From Lacicoccus halitifaciens (GTDB lineage Bacteria > Bacillota > Bacilli > Staphylococcales > Salinicoccaceae): DNA of 64,000 bases. The position numbers and the translations under genes were made by a program. The stretch spans positions 124,001 through 188,000 of the forward strand of contig NZ_JBDZDV010000004.1 in assembly GCF_040544485.1 (NCBI RefSeq), in the 5' to 3' direction. Shown piece after piece: positions 1 to 7,933 of this stretch. The notes below the pieces were generated by a model. That model made no database searches. It had not been told where the DNA came from and was given only the letters and a program-made list of their open reading frames with translations. Positions within the stretch are counted from its first letter, which is position 1. Each line of letters begins with the position of its first letter.

Positions 1-918
1 TATGGCGAACACGCCAATCTGGATAACGAAGAAAATCGTGTACAGATTCGGCCTGCCGATGTAATCCGAGATGGACGCCCATATGAGCCTGCCGGCACCA
101 TTGAACACGCCCATGACACCGACGATGATTGCTGCGGCTGCCACTGTCACACCGGTGATTTCCTGGGCCATCGGACTGGCCACAGCCAGGATTGCGATGC
201 CGCAGGTGATGTTGATGAACAACATCAGCCACAGGAAGTAAAATCGTCTTGTCTTGATCGCCTCGTTGGCGGTGAGTTGGACGTAGTCCCGCTTCACTTC
301 CCTCGGTGAATCATCCGTATTCTTCATGCCTTCAGGCATATATCCTTCAGGCGGCCTTTCAAGATACAGGCTTGATGCCAGCATCACTATGAAATAAATG
401 GATCCGAGCACAAAAAACGTTGCCGGAATGCTGAATGCATCCATCAGGAACTCCATGGCGGGTGATGCGATCATCGCAGCAAAGCCGAAGCCCATTATTG
501 CGAGGCCCGTCGCCATCCCCCTCCTGTCTGGAAACCATTTGATCAGTGTCGATACAGGGGTGATGTAGCCGATCCCAAGCCCGATACCGCCAAACACTCC
601 GTAACTGATGTACAAGAGCCACAGACTTTCAACTTGTACAGCATAACCGCCGATGCCCATGCCGATCGCGAAAAATAATGTCGCAACCAAGCCGGACATC
701 CTGGGACCGTACCTTTCAACAAAATGCCCCATGAATGCTGCCGAGAGCCCTGAAAATAAGATGGCCAGACTGAATGTGAACGATACATCAGACAATGACC
801 AGCCGATTGATTCCTGGAGCGGGCCGGTGAAGACACTCCACGCATATACAGATCCGATCGAGATATGGATCCCGACCGCTGCAAGCGCTATCAACCAGCG
901 ATTTCTTTTAACTGCCAT
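1..918 (-). CDS. MFS transporter, oxalate/formate antiporter (OFA) type, partial copy 1
   Basis: Partial gene: the open frame runs off the left edge, so only about the first 306 residues are present. It encodes a major facilitator transporter whose frame matches the complete neighbour at 996-2285 without gaps (position 1 aligns with 1368). The N-terminal segment has Staphylococcaceae OFA-type features: SVYAWSVFTGPL in the first membrane span and the loop KWFPDRRGMATGLA between spans. The start is taken at 918 (MAVKRNRW); an in-frame ATG at 933 has no ribosome site upstream, while the G-rich stretch between the two ATGs could serve the inner one. Probable substrate is a small organic anion, inferred from family and from fdhD nearby. 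High confidence in family, low in substrate. Confidence 0.85.
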   Translation of the reverse strand, partial: MAVKRNRWLIALAAVGIHISIGSVYAWSVFTGPLQESIGWSLSDVSFTFSLAILFSGLSAAFMGHFVERYGPRMSGLVATLFFAIGMGIGGYAVQVESLWLLYISYGVFGGIGLGIGYITPVSTLIKWFPDRRGMATGLAIMGFGFAAMIASPAMEFLMDAFSIPATFFVLGSIYFIVMLASSLYLERPPEGYMPEGMKNTDDSPREVKRDYVQLTANEAIKTRRFYFLWLMLFINITCGIAILAVASPMAQEITGVTVAAAAIIVGVMGVFNGAGRLIWASISDYIGRPNLYTIFFVIQIGVFAI

Positions 919-995
919 TCCCTTTTCCCCCATAAGCTTTAAGATTTACATCAAATATGGTCATCATATAAAATGCATATGTTTAAAAAGGTTGT

Positions 996-2285
996 TTACT
1001 CAGCCAGCTGCGGTTTATCCTGTACACTTTGCGGACTCGCCGCTGTCTCACCGGCACTTTCCCTGATCTTTTTGATGTCAGCACGTATAAGCAGTGAAAT
1101 GACGAGCGCCGCCACAAACATTGCCGTGAATATATACAGCGTCAACGTATAGCTTGCCGTCGCCTCGTAGATTTCGGCGACGATGAGCGGGCCTGCAAGA
1201 CCTGCTGCCGCCCATGCGGTCAAAATATAGCCGTGGATCGCACCAAGCTGTTTGGTGCCGAAGATGTCTCCGATGTAGGCGGGTATCGCAGCGAAACCGC
1301 CTCCATAACACGAAATCATGATGAACAGTAATATCGCGAATAAGTATTCGTTCGTCACGGCCGGCAGTATTGCAAAGACACCGATTTGGATGACGAAGAA
1401 AATTGTGTACAGATTCGGTCTGCCGATGTAATCCGAGATGGATGCCCAGATCAGTCTGCCGCCACCGTTGAACACACCCATGATGCCGACGATGAGTGCT
1501 GCAGCCGCAACCGAGATTCCGGTGATCTCCTGGGCCATCGGACTGGCCACAGCCAGGATTGCGATACCGCAGGTGACGTTGATGAACAACATCAGCCACA
1601 GGAAGTAAAATCGCCTTGTCTTGATCGCCTCGTTGGCGGTGAGCTGGACATAATCCTGCTTCACTTCCTTCGGTGAATCATCCGTATTCTTCATGCCTTC
1701 AGGCATATATCCTTCAGGCGGCCTTTCAAGATACAGGCTCGCTGCCAGCATCACTATGAAATAAATGACTGCAAGTATATAGAATGTCGCCGGAATGCTG
1801 AATGCATTCATCAGGAATTCCATCGCAGGTGATGCGATCATCGCAGCGAAGCCGAAGCCCATTATTGCAAGGCCCGTTGCCATGCCCCTTCTGTCCGGAA
1901 ACCATTTGACGAGTGTCGATACAGGTGTGATGTAACCGATTCCAAGTCCGATACCACCAAATACACCATAGCCCAGATAAAGCATCCACAAGCTTTCAAT
2001 CTGTACAGCGTAACCTGCCGTTGCCATACCGAGCGCAAAAAATGATGTCGAAACCAAACCGGAAGCCCTCGGGCCATACTTTTCAACGAAATGCCCCATG
2101 AATGCTGCCGACAGACCTAAAAACAAGATGGCCAGACTGAATGTGAACGACACATCAGACAATGACCAGCCGATCGATTCCTGGAGCGGACCGGTGAACA
2201 CGCTCCACGCATAAACAGATCCAATCGAGATGTGGATCCCGACTGCTGCAAGCGCTATCAACCAACGATTTTTTTTCACTTCCAT
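996..2285 (-). CDS. MFS transporter, oxalate/formate antiporter (OFA) type, copy 2
   Basis: Complete 12-span major facilitator of about 429 residues in the plasma membrane. It carries KWFPDRRGMATGLA in the loop after span 4, a central hydrophilic loop (EGMKNTDDSPKEVKQDYVQLTANEAIKTRRFYFLW) typical of OFA-family members, and a charged C-terminal tail. It is a tandem duplicate of the partial gene to its left; the two N-terminal halves are nearly identical, including the short upstream region. The start is set at 2285 (MEVKKNRW); the ATG at 2300 lacks a ribosome site. It is divergent from fdhD, across a promoter with a perfect inverted repeat. Formate or oxalate transport is plausible given fdhD here and formate dehydrogenase at 49.8 kb, but this is inference. 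Confidence 0.88.
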   Translation of the reverse strand: MEVKKNRWLIALAAVGIHISIGSVYAWSVFTGPLQESIGWSLSDVSFTFSLAILFLGLSAAFMGHFVEKYGPRASGLVSTSFFALGMATAGYAVQIESLWMLYLGYGVFGGIGLGIGYITPVSTLVKWFPDRRGMATGLAIMGFGFAAMIASPAMEFLMNAFSIPATFYILAVIYFIVMLAASLYLERPPEGYMPEGMKNTDDSPKEVKQDYVQLTANEAIKTRRFYFLWLMLFINVTCGIAILAVASPMAQEITGISVAAAALIVGIMGVFNGGGRLIWASISDYIGRPNLYTIFFVIQIGVFAILPAVTNEYLFAILLFIMISCYGGGFAAIPAYIGDIFGTKQLGAIHGYILTAWAAAGLAGPLIVAEIYEATASYTLTLYIFTAMFVAALVISLLIRADIKKIRESAGETAASPQSVQDKPQLAE

Positions 2286-2352
2286 TCCCTTTTCCCCCAT
2301 AAGCTTAAAGATTTACATTGAATATGTTTATCATATAAAATGTGTTTGTTTG

Positions 2353-2394
2353 TTATAATGAATTATATAGATTGTCGGCAACCCCGACAATAGT
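2353..2394. promoter_or_regulatory. Inverted repeat over the MFS/fdhD divergent promoter
   Basis: A perfect 8-bp inverted repeat (ATTGTCGG, 5-bp loop, CCGACAAT) lies at 2371-2391. On the minus strand TTGTCG, a 17-bp spacer and TATAAT form a good sigma-A promoter for the MFS gene, and the repeat covers its -35 and much of its spacer, so it is placed like an operator. On the plus strand the same repeat supplies a TTGTCG that could be a -35 for fdhD, but the matching -10 is weak. There is no T-run, so it is not a terminator. The binding protein is unknown. Confidence 0.5.
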
Positions 2395-2445
2395 TTATTT
2401 AAAATTGTGACGGTTTTATGAAAATATTTTTAAAGAGGTTAGATT

Positions 2446-3231
2446 ATGAATATTACAACAGAAAGGAAAATTGTCAGATATCAGGACGGACAATTTTCAA
2501 ATGTAGACGATATGGTGGCCGAAGAATTCCCGCTCACCGTATATATAAATGATATAGAATTCGTCACCCTCGTCTGTTCCCCCGACCACCTGGAGGAGCT
2601 GGTCATCGGCTTCCTCGCTTCCGAAGGCGCCATAAGATCATATAATGATATAAAATCCTTCAATCTTGATGACAGGGGCGGGTTCTGCCACATCAAACTG
2701 CATAAGTCGATACCGACAGACCACTTCCAGTATTCGAAGCGGATCCTCGGTTCATGCTGCGGTAAGAGCCGGCAGTTCTATTTCCAGAACGATGTCGATA
2801 CGGCCAAAGTGTCGATGAGCAAAACGACGCTGACGCCGGAGCAGGTCAGCAGACTGATGATCGAGATGCAGACGACGAGCACGATCTTCAAGGAGACCGG
2901 CGGCATCCATAATGCAAGTCTCGGCGCCCCGGACGGCACGGTCGTCCACCGCGGCGATATCGGCCGGCATAATGCCCTAGATAAACTGTACGGCTACTGC
3001 GTTCAGAATAATATCTCCGTCAGGGACAAAGTACTTGTATTCAGCGGCCGGATTTCATCGGAGGTGCTGACCAAAGCTGCAAAAATCGGTGTGGGCATCG
3101 TGCTGAGCAAATCTGCACCGACCGATCTTGCCATCGGACTTGCCCATGACTTGAACATCACAGCCGTCGGGTTCGTCCGCGGTGAATCATTCAACGTTTA
3201 CACCCATCCATGGCGCATCACCGAAAGCTGA
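2446..3231 (+). CDS. fdhD: Formate dehydrogenase accessory sulfurtransferase FdhD
   Basis: FdhD (261 residues, normal length) transfers sulfur from a cysteine desulfurase to the bis-MGD molybdenum cofactor of formate dehydrogenase, which is required for activity. The sulfur-carrying cysteine motif is visible as GSCCGKSR near residue 102, and the conserved FKETGGIHNASL and GDIGRHNALDKLYG blocks follow. An AAAGAGG ribosome site sits just upstream. The client enzyme is most likely the FdhA-type protein encoded at 49759-52722, some 47 kb away. Confident assignment. Confidence 0.95.
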   Translation: MNITTERKIVRYQDGQFSNVDDMVAEEFPLTVYINDIEFVTLVCSPDHLEELVIGFLASEGAIRSYNDIKSFNLDDRGGFCHIKLHKSIPTDHFQYSKRILGSCCGKSRQFYFQNDVDTAKVSMSKTTLTPEQVSRLMIEMQTTSTIFKETGGIHNASLGAPDGTVVHRGDIGRHNALDKLYGYCVQNNISVRDKVLVFSGRISSEVLTKAAKIGVGIVLSKSAPTDLAIGLAHDLNITAVGFVRGESFNVYTHPWRITES

Positions 3232-3258
3232 CGGTTTCCAAAATACCGAAGCCTTCGT

Positions 3259-3287
3259 TTGACTTACGTGCCCGGCACATCTATGAT
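3259..3287 (+). promoter_or_regulatory. Sigma-A promoter of the thi operon
   Basis: TTGACT at 3259-3264, a 17-bp spacer, and TATGAT at 3282-3287. It places the transcript start about 15-20 bases ahead of the TPP riboswitch aptamer. Confidence 0.6.
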
Positions 3288-3306
3288 GAAATTAAGTAAA
3301 TAACAG

Positions 3307-3415
3307 TACCACTAGGGGTGCATTGGCTGAGATAGCATATTTCCGGAAACGAACTTCGGGAAAGTGCTGATCCCTTCGACTTGATCTGGATAATACCAGC
3401 GTAAGGAAGTGGTTT
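3307..3415 (+). ncRNA. TPP riboswitch (THI element)
   Basis: The conserved thi-box parts are in order: ACTAGGGGTGC, CTGAGATAG, then CCCTTCGACTTGATCTGGATAATACCAGCGTAAGGAAGT split by short variable loops. This aptamer binds thiamine pyrophosphate. It lies between a sigma-A-like promoter and a Rho-independent terminator at 3501-3547 ahead of thiD, so excess TPP should cause premature termination of thiD-thiM-thiE. Confidence 0.95.
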
Positions 3416-3500
3416 AGTACTTGAATATCAGACAGCTGACCAAATATATACATCTATAGACTATGATGCGCTTTTGGTGTGTGCTGTTATTTATATTACT

Positions 3501-3547
3501 AAGCCCGCTTCTGCAATGTTGATATTGCTGGAAGCGGGCTTTTTATT
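3501..3547 (+). terminator. Intrinsic terminator of the TPP riboswitch
   Basis: AAGCCCGCTTC pairs with GAAGCGGGCTT across an A/T-rich loop and is followed by a short T-rich run. It lies 26 bases before thiD and is the likely expression platform of the riboswitch. Confidence 0.85.
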
Positions 3548-3572
3548 CTGCAACACGGAAGGATGGTCATTT

Positions 3573-4370
3573 ATGGCAAGTGCTTTACCTATTGCGCTGA
3601 CGATAGCGGGAACCGACCCTTCAGGCGGTGCCGGGGTCCTCGCGGACATCAAATCTTTTCAATCCCGTGGTGTTTACGGCATGTCAGCGGTCACCTCACT
3701 CACCGCACAGAATACGCTCGGGGTGCAGGATGTCTTTAATGTGCCCGCCGGTTTTTTGGATGCACAGCTCGGCAGTATATTTTCCGATGAAGCGCCGCAT
3801 GCGATGAAAAGCGGCATGATCGCAACCGAAGAAATGATGCACGTCATCAGGCGGTATGCTGATGAACAAAGTATCCCCTTCGTCATCGATCCGGTCATGA
3901 TTTCAACATCGGGGCACAACCTGATCGATGAGGGTGCCATCGACTACCTGCGGGATTCGCTCCTGCCCCTGGCCGCCACTGTGACGCCGAATATCCCGGA
4001 AGCGGAAAAGCTCACTGGCATCACCATCGAGAATGAAACGGATATAGAGAAGGCCGCAAAAATCTTCATGGGGGAAATCGGTGTGGAGAGTGTCATCATC
4101 AAGGGCGGGCACCTCAAAGGGGCTGCCGTCGATTATCTGTTCCAGAGGGGGGATTCCCTGAAATTGTCATCTGAGCGGATCGACACCGGGCACACACATG
4201 GCACGGGCTGCACTTTTTCTGCAGTCATCACGGCAGAAATCGCAAAGGGCCGGACGCTTGAAGATGCGTTCCGGACAGGCAAAAAGTATATAACGGAAGC
4301 AATAAGGAAGACACCGGAAATCGGCCGGGGCCAGGGTCCGGTCAACCATTTCGCATATAAGGGGGAATGA
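3573..4370 (+). CDS. thiD: Hydroxymethylpyrimidine/phosphomethylpyrimidine kinase ThiD
   Basis: ThiD phosphorylates HMP and then HMP-P to HMP-PP, the pyrimidine precursor of thiamine. The 265-residue protein starts MASALPIALTIAGTDP after a GGAAGGATGG ribosome site; a longer open frame upstream only reads through the terminator. Family motifs are GTDPSGGAGVLADIK near residue 12, the DPVMIS segment, and the kinase anion-hole loop THGTGCTFSA near the C terminus. It is the first gene of thiD-thiM-thiE and overlaps or abuts thiM. The usual staphylococcal first gene tenA is absent here. Confident. Confidence 0.95.
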   Translation: MASALPIALTIAGTDPSGGAGVLADIKSFQSRGVYGMSAVTSLTAQNTLGVQDVFNVPAGFLDAQLGSIFSDEAPHAMKSGMIATEEMMHVIRRYADEQSIPFVIDPVMISTSGHNLIDEGAIDYLRDSLLPLAATVTPNIPEAEKLTGITIENETDIEKAAKIFMGEIGVESVIIKGGHLKGAAVDYLFQRGDSLKLSSERIDTGHTHGTGCTFSAVITAEIAKGRTLEDAFRTGKKYITEAIRKTPEIGRGQGPVNHFAYKGE

Positions 4371-4375
4371 ATGAT

Positions 4376-5155
4376 ATGAAGACTTTAAGTAAACTTCGGG
4401 GGAATCCGCCGCTCATCGTCTGCATTACAAACGATGTCGTAAAAGACATTACGGCAAACGGCCTTCTCGCACTCGGGGCCTCCCCGATCATGAGCGGGGA
4501 GAAGAGTGAAGCGGCAGGGCTCATGCAGGCCGCGGACGGTCTGCTGATCAATATAGGGACTGCTGACATGCACAAGAAAGAGCTCATGTTTGAAATGGCG
4601 GAAGCAGCGAATAAAAACAATGTGCCTCTGGTGCTCGACCCGGTCGGCTATGCCGCTTCGAACTTCAGAAGGAACCTGGTGGATGAACTGATCGAAAAAT
4701 ATGAGTTCACGCTGATCAAAGGGAACCAGAGTGAAATGATGGCACTCGCCGGCCTTGAGAGCACTTCCCGGGGCGTTGATTCCACAGATGCCGGGGATGC
4801 ACTCGAAATTGCCGAAGCCGCATTTGAAGCTCTGAACATACCGGCGCTGGTCACCGGGGAAACGGATGCACTCGTCACACGCACACGCCGGTATACGTTC
4901 CACAACGGAAATGGGCTGCAGGGTAGGATCACCGGCTCGGGCTGTCTGCTCGGTGCGGTCATGCTTGCCTTCATCTCAAGAAGTGACGGGCTCACCGACG
5001 GCGCCCTCGATGCGGTGAGCTACTACAACTTATGCGCCGAGTCCGCTGCCGGGCAGAATCCGGGACCCGCGACATTCAGGACGGGTTTCATAGATGCCCT
5101 CTATTTGAATGATGACGCACTGCTTTCAGAAAAGGACATCAGGCAGCATGAATAA
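4376..5155 (+). CDS. thiM: Hydroxyethylthiazole kinase ThiM
   Basis: ThiM phosphorylates 4-methyl-5-hydroxyethylthiazole, salvaging the thiazole half of thiamine. About 259 residues, with VCITNDVVKDITANGLLALGASPIMS near the N terminus, the LVLDPVG segment, and the catalytic loop ITGSGCLLGA. Two in-frame ATGs exist: 4367 overlaps the thiD stop (ATGA) but sits almost on the G-run, whereas 4376 has that GGGGG run about 10 bases upstream, so 4376 is preferred. Translation is coupled to thiD. Confident. Confidence 0.94.
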   Translation: MKTLSKLRGNPPLIVCITNDVVKDITANGLLALGASPIMSGEKSEAAGLMQAADGLLINIGTADMHKKELMFEMAEAANKNNVPLVLDPVGYAASNFRRNLVDELIEKYEFTLIKGNQSEMMALAGLESTSRGVDSTDAGDALEIAEAAFEALNIPALVTGETDALVTRTRRYTFHNGNGLQGRITGSGCLLGAVMLAFISRSDGLTDGALDAVSYYNLCAESAAGQNPGPATFRTGFIDALYLNDDALLSEKDIRQHE

Positions 5156-5771
5156 GATGGATTTAAGGCTTTACTTCATATACGGTTCGGCACAGGGCGA
5201 TGCTGCGGCCAGCTTGGATGTGATCAGGCAGGCGCTCGAAGGCGGCGTCACGATGTTCCAGCTCCGTGAAAAAGGGCCCGGTGCACTCGAGGGAAGAAGC
5301 CTTTTGGATTTTGCATCTTCGGTGAAATCACTGACTTCTGAATATGGAATCCCCTTCATTGTGAATGATGATGCGGATCTCGCGATGGAGGTGGATGCCG
5401 ACGGCATCCATATCGGGCAGGATGATATAAAGCCAGCAGATCTGCCCCGGTGGTTCGACCGGAAAATCATCGGGCTCTCCGTCGGCAGTCCGGAGGAGCT
5501 CGCTTTAAGTGACCTCAGGAATGTCGACTATATCGGCACCGGTCCTGTATTCCCCACACAGTCGAAAGATGATGCGGGGGCGGCCATAGGCACCGCGGGA
5601 CTCCGGCGGATGCGGGAAGACATCGGGCGCATGCCGATGGTTGCGATCGGCGGCATTACGCACGCAAACTATAAAGCGTGCCTTGAGGCCGGCGCCGACG
5701 GAATCGCAGTGATCTCGGCAATCTCCGGCGCCGGAGACGTCACCCGGGCAGCGCACGGATTTTTAAAATGA
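5148..5771 (+). CDS. thiE: Thiamine-phosphate synthase ThiE
   Basis: ThiE joins HMP-PP and thiazole phosphate to thiamine phosphate, the last step before TPP. 207 residues, a TIM barrel with the family blocks GGVTMFQLREKG, FIVNDDADLAMEVDADGIHIGQDD, DYIGTGPVFPTQSKDDAG and AIGGI. The start at 5148 lies inside the end of thiM (8-base overlap) with an AGG just upstream, which indicates coupled translation. It ends the TPP-regulated operon; a terminator follows at 5793. The operon has salvage kinases but no thiC, thiG or tenA in view. Confident. Confidence 0.95.
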   Translation: MNKMDLRLYFIYGSAQGDAAASLDVIRQALEGGVTMFQLREKGPGALEGRSLLDFASSVKSLTSEYGIPFIVNDDADLAMEVDADGIHIGQDDIKPADLPRWFDRKIIGLSVGSPEELALSDLRNVDYIGTGPVFPTQSKDDAGAAIGTAGLRRMREDIGRMPMVAIGGITHANYKACLEAGADGIAVISAISGAGDVTRAAHGFLK

Positions 5772-5792
5772 TGAGAATAACCTGAACCACTT

Positions 5793-5843
5793 AAAAAGCC
5801 GGATGCAGAAGCCTTTTCATAAGGTTTCCGCATCCGGCTTTTA
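5793..5843. terminator. Bidirectional terminator between thiE and the glucosaminidase gene
   Basis: AAAAGCCGGATGC pairs with GCATCCGGCTTTT with A-runs and T-runs on either side, so it can end the convergent transcripts of both flanking genes. Confidence 0.85.
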
Positions 5844-5855
5844 TAGTGCCGTCCA

Positions 5856-6641
5856 TTATTCTTCCCGGTATTTCGTGAATTTGAAATCACCGGTCTGAAG
5901 TGCATAATCATCATAATATGATGCCATTATACCGGCGATACTGACTGCCCAGCTGATATCGGTCGCATACTGGTGTGTACCGGGTTCATGCGGGTTCCAC
6001 CGCATTTTATAGAGAGTATGCTGACCGTTATTCACATAGTTCCGGCTGATGAATTCCGCACCGCCCATGATCGCGCGTTCAGGGGATGACCAGTCTTCTT
6101 CAGCCGCATAGCTCGAGCCCGCTTCCACCGCCTGCCGGTCAAAAGCCCCGATGCCGAAAAAGTTGTAATATGTCGTGCCGTCCGCTTCTATGCCCCGGGC
6201 GAGCTCGGATGCACCGTTACCGGTCTCGATCTGTGTATGGCTGATCAAATACAGCACGTTGATATCATGGGCGTCCTGGGCCTCGAGGTATGTTTCCCCG
6301 TACCCTTCAAGGATACCCCTGCCCTCCAGAATCTCATTCAAAGTACCTGCATCCACGTCCACCTTCTGTCTCAGGTCGAGGTGCTGCAGCGGATAATAAT
6401 CTTCAGCCGTCTGCATATAATGCCTGATCTGTTCTTCCCCGGCCTCCGTCAGCCGGCCATCCTGGATGGTCACATCCTGGGTATTTTTGTCGAGCTGGAG
6501 GGCGACCGCCTCATCAAAAGTATACGGCGAACGATTCCTGTCATCTCCCGTGGTCTCTGAAAATATGAAAGTGATCACGAACACCCCCATAATCAGACTG
6601 AGTATCAATAATGGTAAATCATCTTTATTTTCCCTGAACAT
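5856..6641 (-). CDS. Membrane-anchored N-acetylglucosaminidase, SagB/GH73-like
   Basis: A 261-residue peptidoglycan hydrolase expected to cut the glycan strand outside the membrane. Residues about 9-27 form one membrane anchor. The catalytic domain shows ISHTQIETGNGASELARG with the probable catalytic Glu139, YYNFFGIGAFD, and the GH73 signature MRWNPHEPGTHQYATDISWA near the C terminus. Size and architecture match staphylococcal SagB, which trims nascent glycan strands. It is a single gene with its own terminator. The SagB equivalence is inference from architecture. Confidence 0.85.
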   Translation of the reverse strand: MFRENKDDLPLLILSLIMGVFVITFIFSETTGDDRNRSPYTFDEAVALQLDKNTQDVTIQDGRLTEAGEEQIRHYMQTAEDYYPLQHLDLRQKVDVDAGTLNEILEGRGILEGYGETYLEAQDAHDINVLYLISHTQIETGNGASELARGIEADGTTYYNFFGIGAFDRQAVEAGSSYAAEEDWSSPERAIMGGAEFISRNYVNNGQHTLYKMRWNPHEPGTHQYATDISWAVSIAGIMASYYDDYALQTGDFKFTKYREE

Positions 6642-6693
6642 GGCCTTTATCCTTTACAAAAATGAATACTCTTATATTACAACTTAAACATCA

Positions 6694-6726
6694 AAAAAGT
6701 AAGCATCAAATGTGATGCTTACTTTT
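6694..6726 (-). terminator. Terminator of the FMN reductase gene
   Basis: On the minus strand GTAAGCATC and GATGCTTAC form a hairpin followed by six T. The hairpin overlaps the last codons and the stop of the gene. Confidence 0.8.
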
Positions 6727-7248
6727 CGTCATCGTCGCGAGATCTATTAGAGAATCAATCATCTTCCCGATCCTCTGCTTCATCTCCTCACTGAGATGGG
6801 CATACTCGCCTTTCTCGTTCTTTTGATAATCCCCGCTGCTTGCACAGACCTGGGTCGGCACGGCCAGCGCATGCAGCCCCCTCATCACTATCCGGAGCTG
6901 GGCCAGCGGGTCGGTGTTCCGCATGCCGCCGCTCGTGCAGTACAATGCGACCGGCTTGCCCTCGAACTGATCGAATGACAGATGATCCAGTGCATTTTTT
7001 AAAATGCCGGAAAATGAAGTATGGTAGTTCGGTGTGCCGATGATGATTGCATCCGCTTCCCTTGCGATGGTCTTGAATTCTTCAAGGTCTTCAGTCGGCG
7101 GAGAACCGAGAAGCGGGATATTCCATTGACACAGATCTATGATTTCAACATGGTTTTCAGGCTGTTCAATCTGGGCTTTTATTTCTTCAGCAAGAAAAGC
7201 AGCACTTGAACCCGGGAACGGACTCCCGGAAATGATCAGCAGATTCAT
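6706..7248 (-). CDS. NADPH-dependent FMN reductase family protein
   Basis: A 180-residue flavodoxin-fold flavoprotein. The FMN phosphate loop is SGSPFPGSSAAFLA at residues 7-20, followed by GTPNYHTSFSGILKNALDHL, which stacks on the flavin and supports dimerisation, and CTSGGMRN. Family members use NAD(P)H to reduce FMN, quinones or azo dyes. The SD (GGAGCC) is just upstream. Monocistronic. The precise physiological acceptor cannot be told from sequence. Confidence 0.85.
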   Translation of the reverse strand: MNLLIISGSPFPGSSAAFLAEEIKAQIEQPENHVEIIDLCQWNIPLLGSPPTEDLEEFKTIAREADAIIIGTPNYHTSFSGILKNALDHLSFDQFEGKPVALYCTSGGMRNTDPLAQLRIVMRGLHALAVPTQVCASSGDYQKNEKGEYAHLSEEMKQRIGKMIDSLIDLATMTKSKHHI

Positions 7249-7332
7249 AAGCTGGCTCCTTTATCAAAATATTTATTACATTCATCATACCATTTAGGCG
7301 CCATATATTCCCATACATCAAAGGATGTAAAA

Positions 7333-7354
7333 AAAAGAGACTTTAAAAGTCTCA
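7333..7354 (-). terminator. Terminator of the 60-residue protein gene
   Basis: GAGACTTT and AAAGTCTC pair across two bases and are followed by eight T on the minus strand. The hairpin begins at the stop codon. Confidence 0.85.
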
Positions 7355-7534
7355 ATTCATTAACTTACTATTCAGTTCTTCCAATTTATCATAGACATCA
7401 TAGGGTAATTCAGCAAGTGTGACTTCTTCATCGACCAATTTCTGCGCAAGTTCGATATCGATACCTACGGCTTGGCTGATCTGGTATGGGGTTAATTTTT
7501 CCACAAGTAGTGAAAGGTTTAATTCTGTGCTCAT
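7352..7534 (-). CDS. Small helical protein, HTH-like (paralogue A)
   Basis: Unrecognised 60-residue acidic protein. The core LTPYQISQAVGIDIELAQKLVDEEVTLAEL reads like a helix-turn-helix: a helix, a G-I turn, and a second helix followed by a short helical tail ending at LEELNSKL. It has a good AAGG ribosome site and its own terminator, so it is expressed alone. It is clearly related to the 62-residue protein encoded 90 bp upstream on the same strand. A DNA-binding or protein-binding regulator is possible, but no function is established. Confidence 0.7.
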   Translation of the reverse strand: MSTELNLSLLVEKLTPYQISQAVGIDIELAQKLVDEEVTLAELPYDVYDKLEELNSKLMN

Positions 7535-7625
7535 AAAGTCACCTTCCTTATCAGTATCGAAGAGTACTAATAATTAATTATACCATATAATCCACATACT
7601 GCAAGAATATGCTGAACACATTCAA

Positions 7626-7814
7626 CTATTTCTTCACGCGGCCGAATAAAGCCCCTTCCAAATGATGGACTTTTTCCAGAATCTCAGGGCATAACTCCTC
7701 CAACGACATGTTGCCATCCAAAATGCTCTGTACCTGATCAATGGGTATTTCCAATGCTTCGCTAAGCTGGTAACTGGTCAGACTGCCGCCGAATATATTC
7801 AGCTCGTGGATCAT
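7626..7814 (-). CDS. Small helical protein, HTH-like (paralogue B)
   Basis: Unrecognised 62-residue protein, with the core LTSYQLSEALEIPIDQVQSILDGNMSLEEL aligning to the neighbour at 7352-7534 over the same HTH-like pattern. The start at 7814 is chosen because AAGGG lies 8 bases upstream; ATGs at 7820 and a GTG at 7823 are too close. The C-terminal tail is basic (GRVKK), unlike paralogue A. The pair looks like a local duplication that has since diverged. Function unknown. Confidence 0.65.
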   Translation of the reverse strand: MIHELNIFGGSLTSYQLSEALEIPIDQVQSILDGNMSLEELCPEILEKVHHLEGALFGRVKK

Positions 7815-7933
7815 ATGCATCACCCTTATCCTTGAAGTCTCTTAAGTATACGCCCTTTCACCTAAAAAGCAATCTATTCTGCCTTAATTATTTCCCGTTT
7901 AATCGGGTACAATATGCGTGAGGAGTGATTTTT

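Noticed and set aside
1078..1599. Other-frame open readings of 100-260 codons opposite or within real genes (for example 1078-1599, 37634-38407, 42388-43017, 46028-46762)
   Set aside because: Each is a shadow of a recognised gene with low-quality composition (His/Arg/Cys-rich) and no ribosome site.
3474..3572. N-terminal extension of ThiD to 298 residues
   Set aside because: The extension is read from the riboswitch terminator; the ATG at 3573 has the ribosome site and matches family length.
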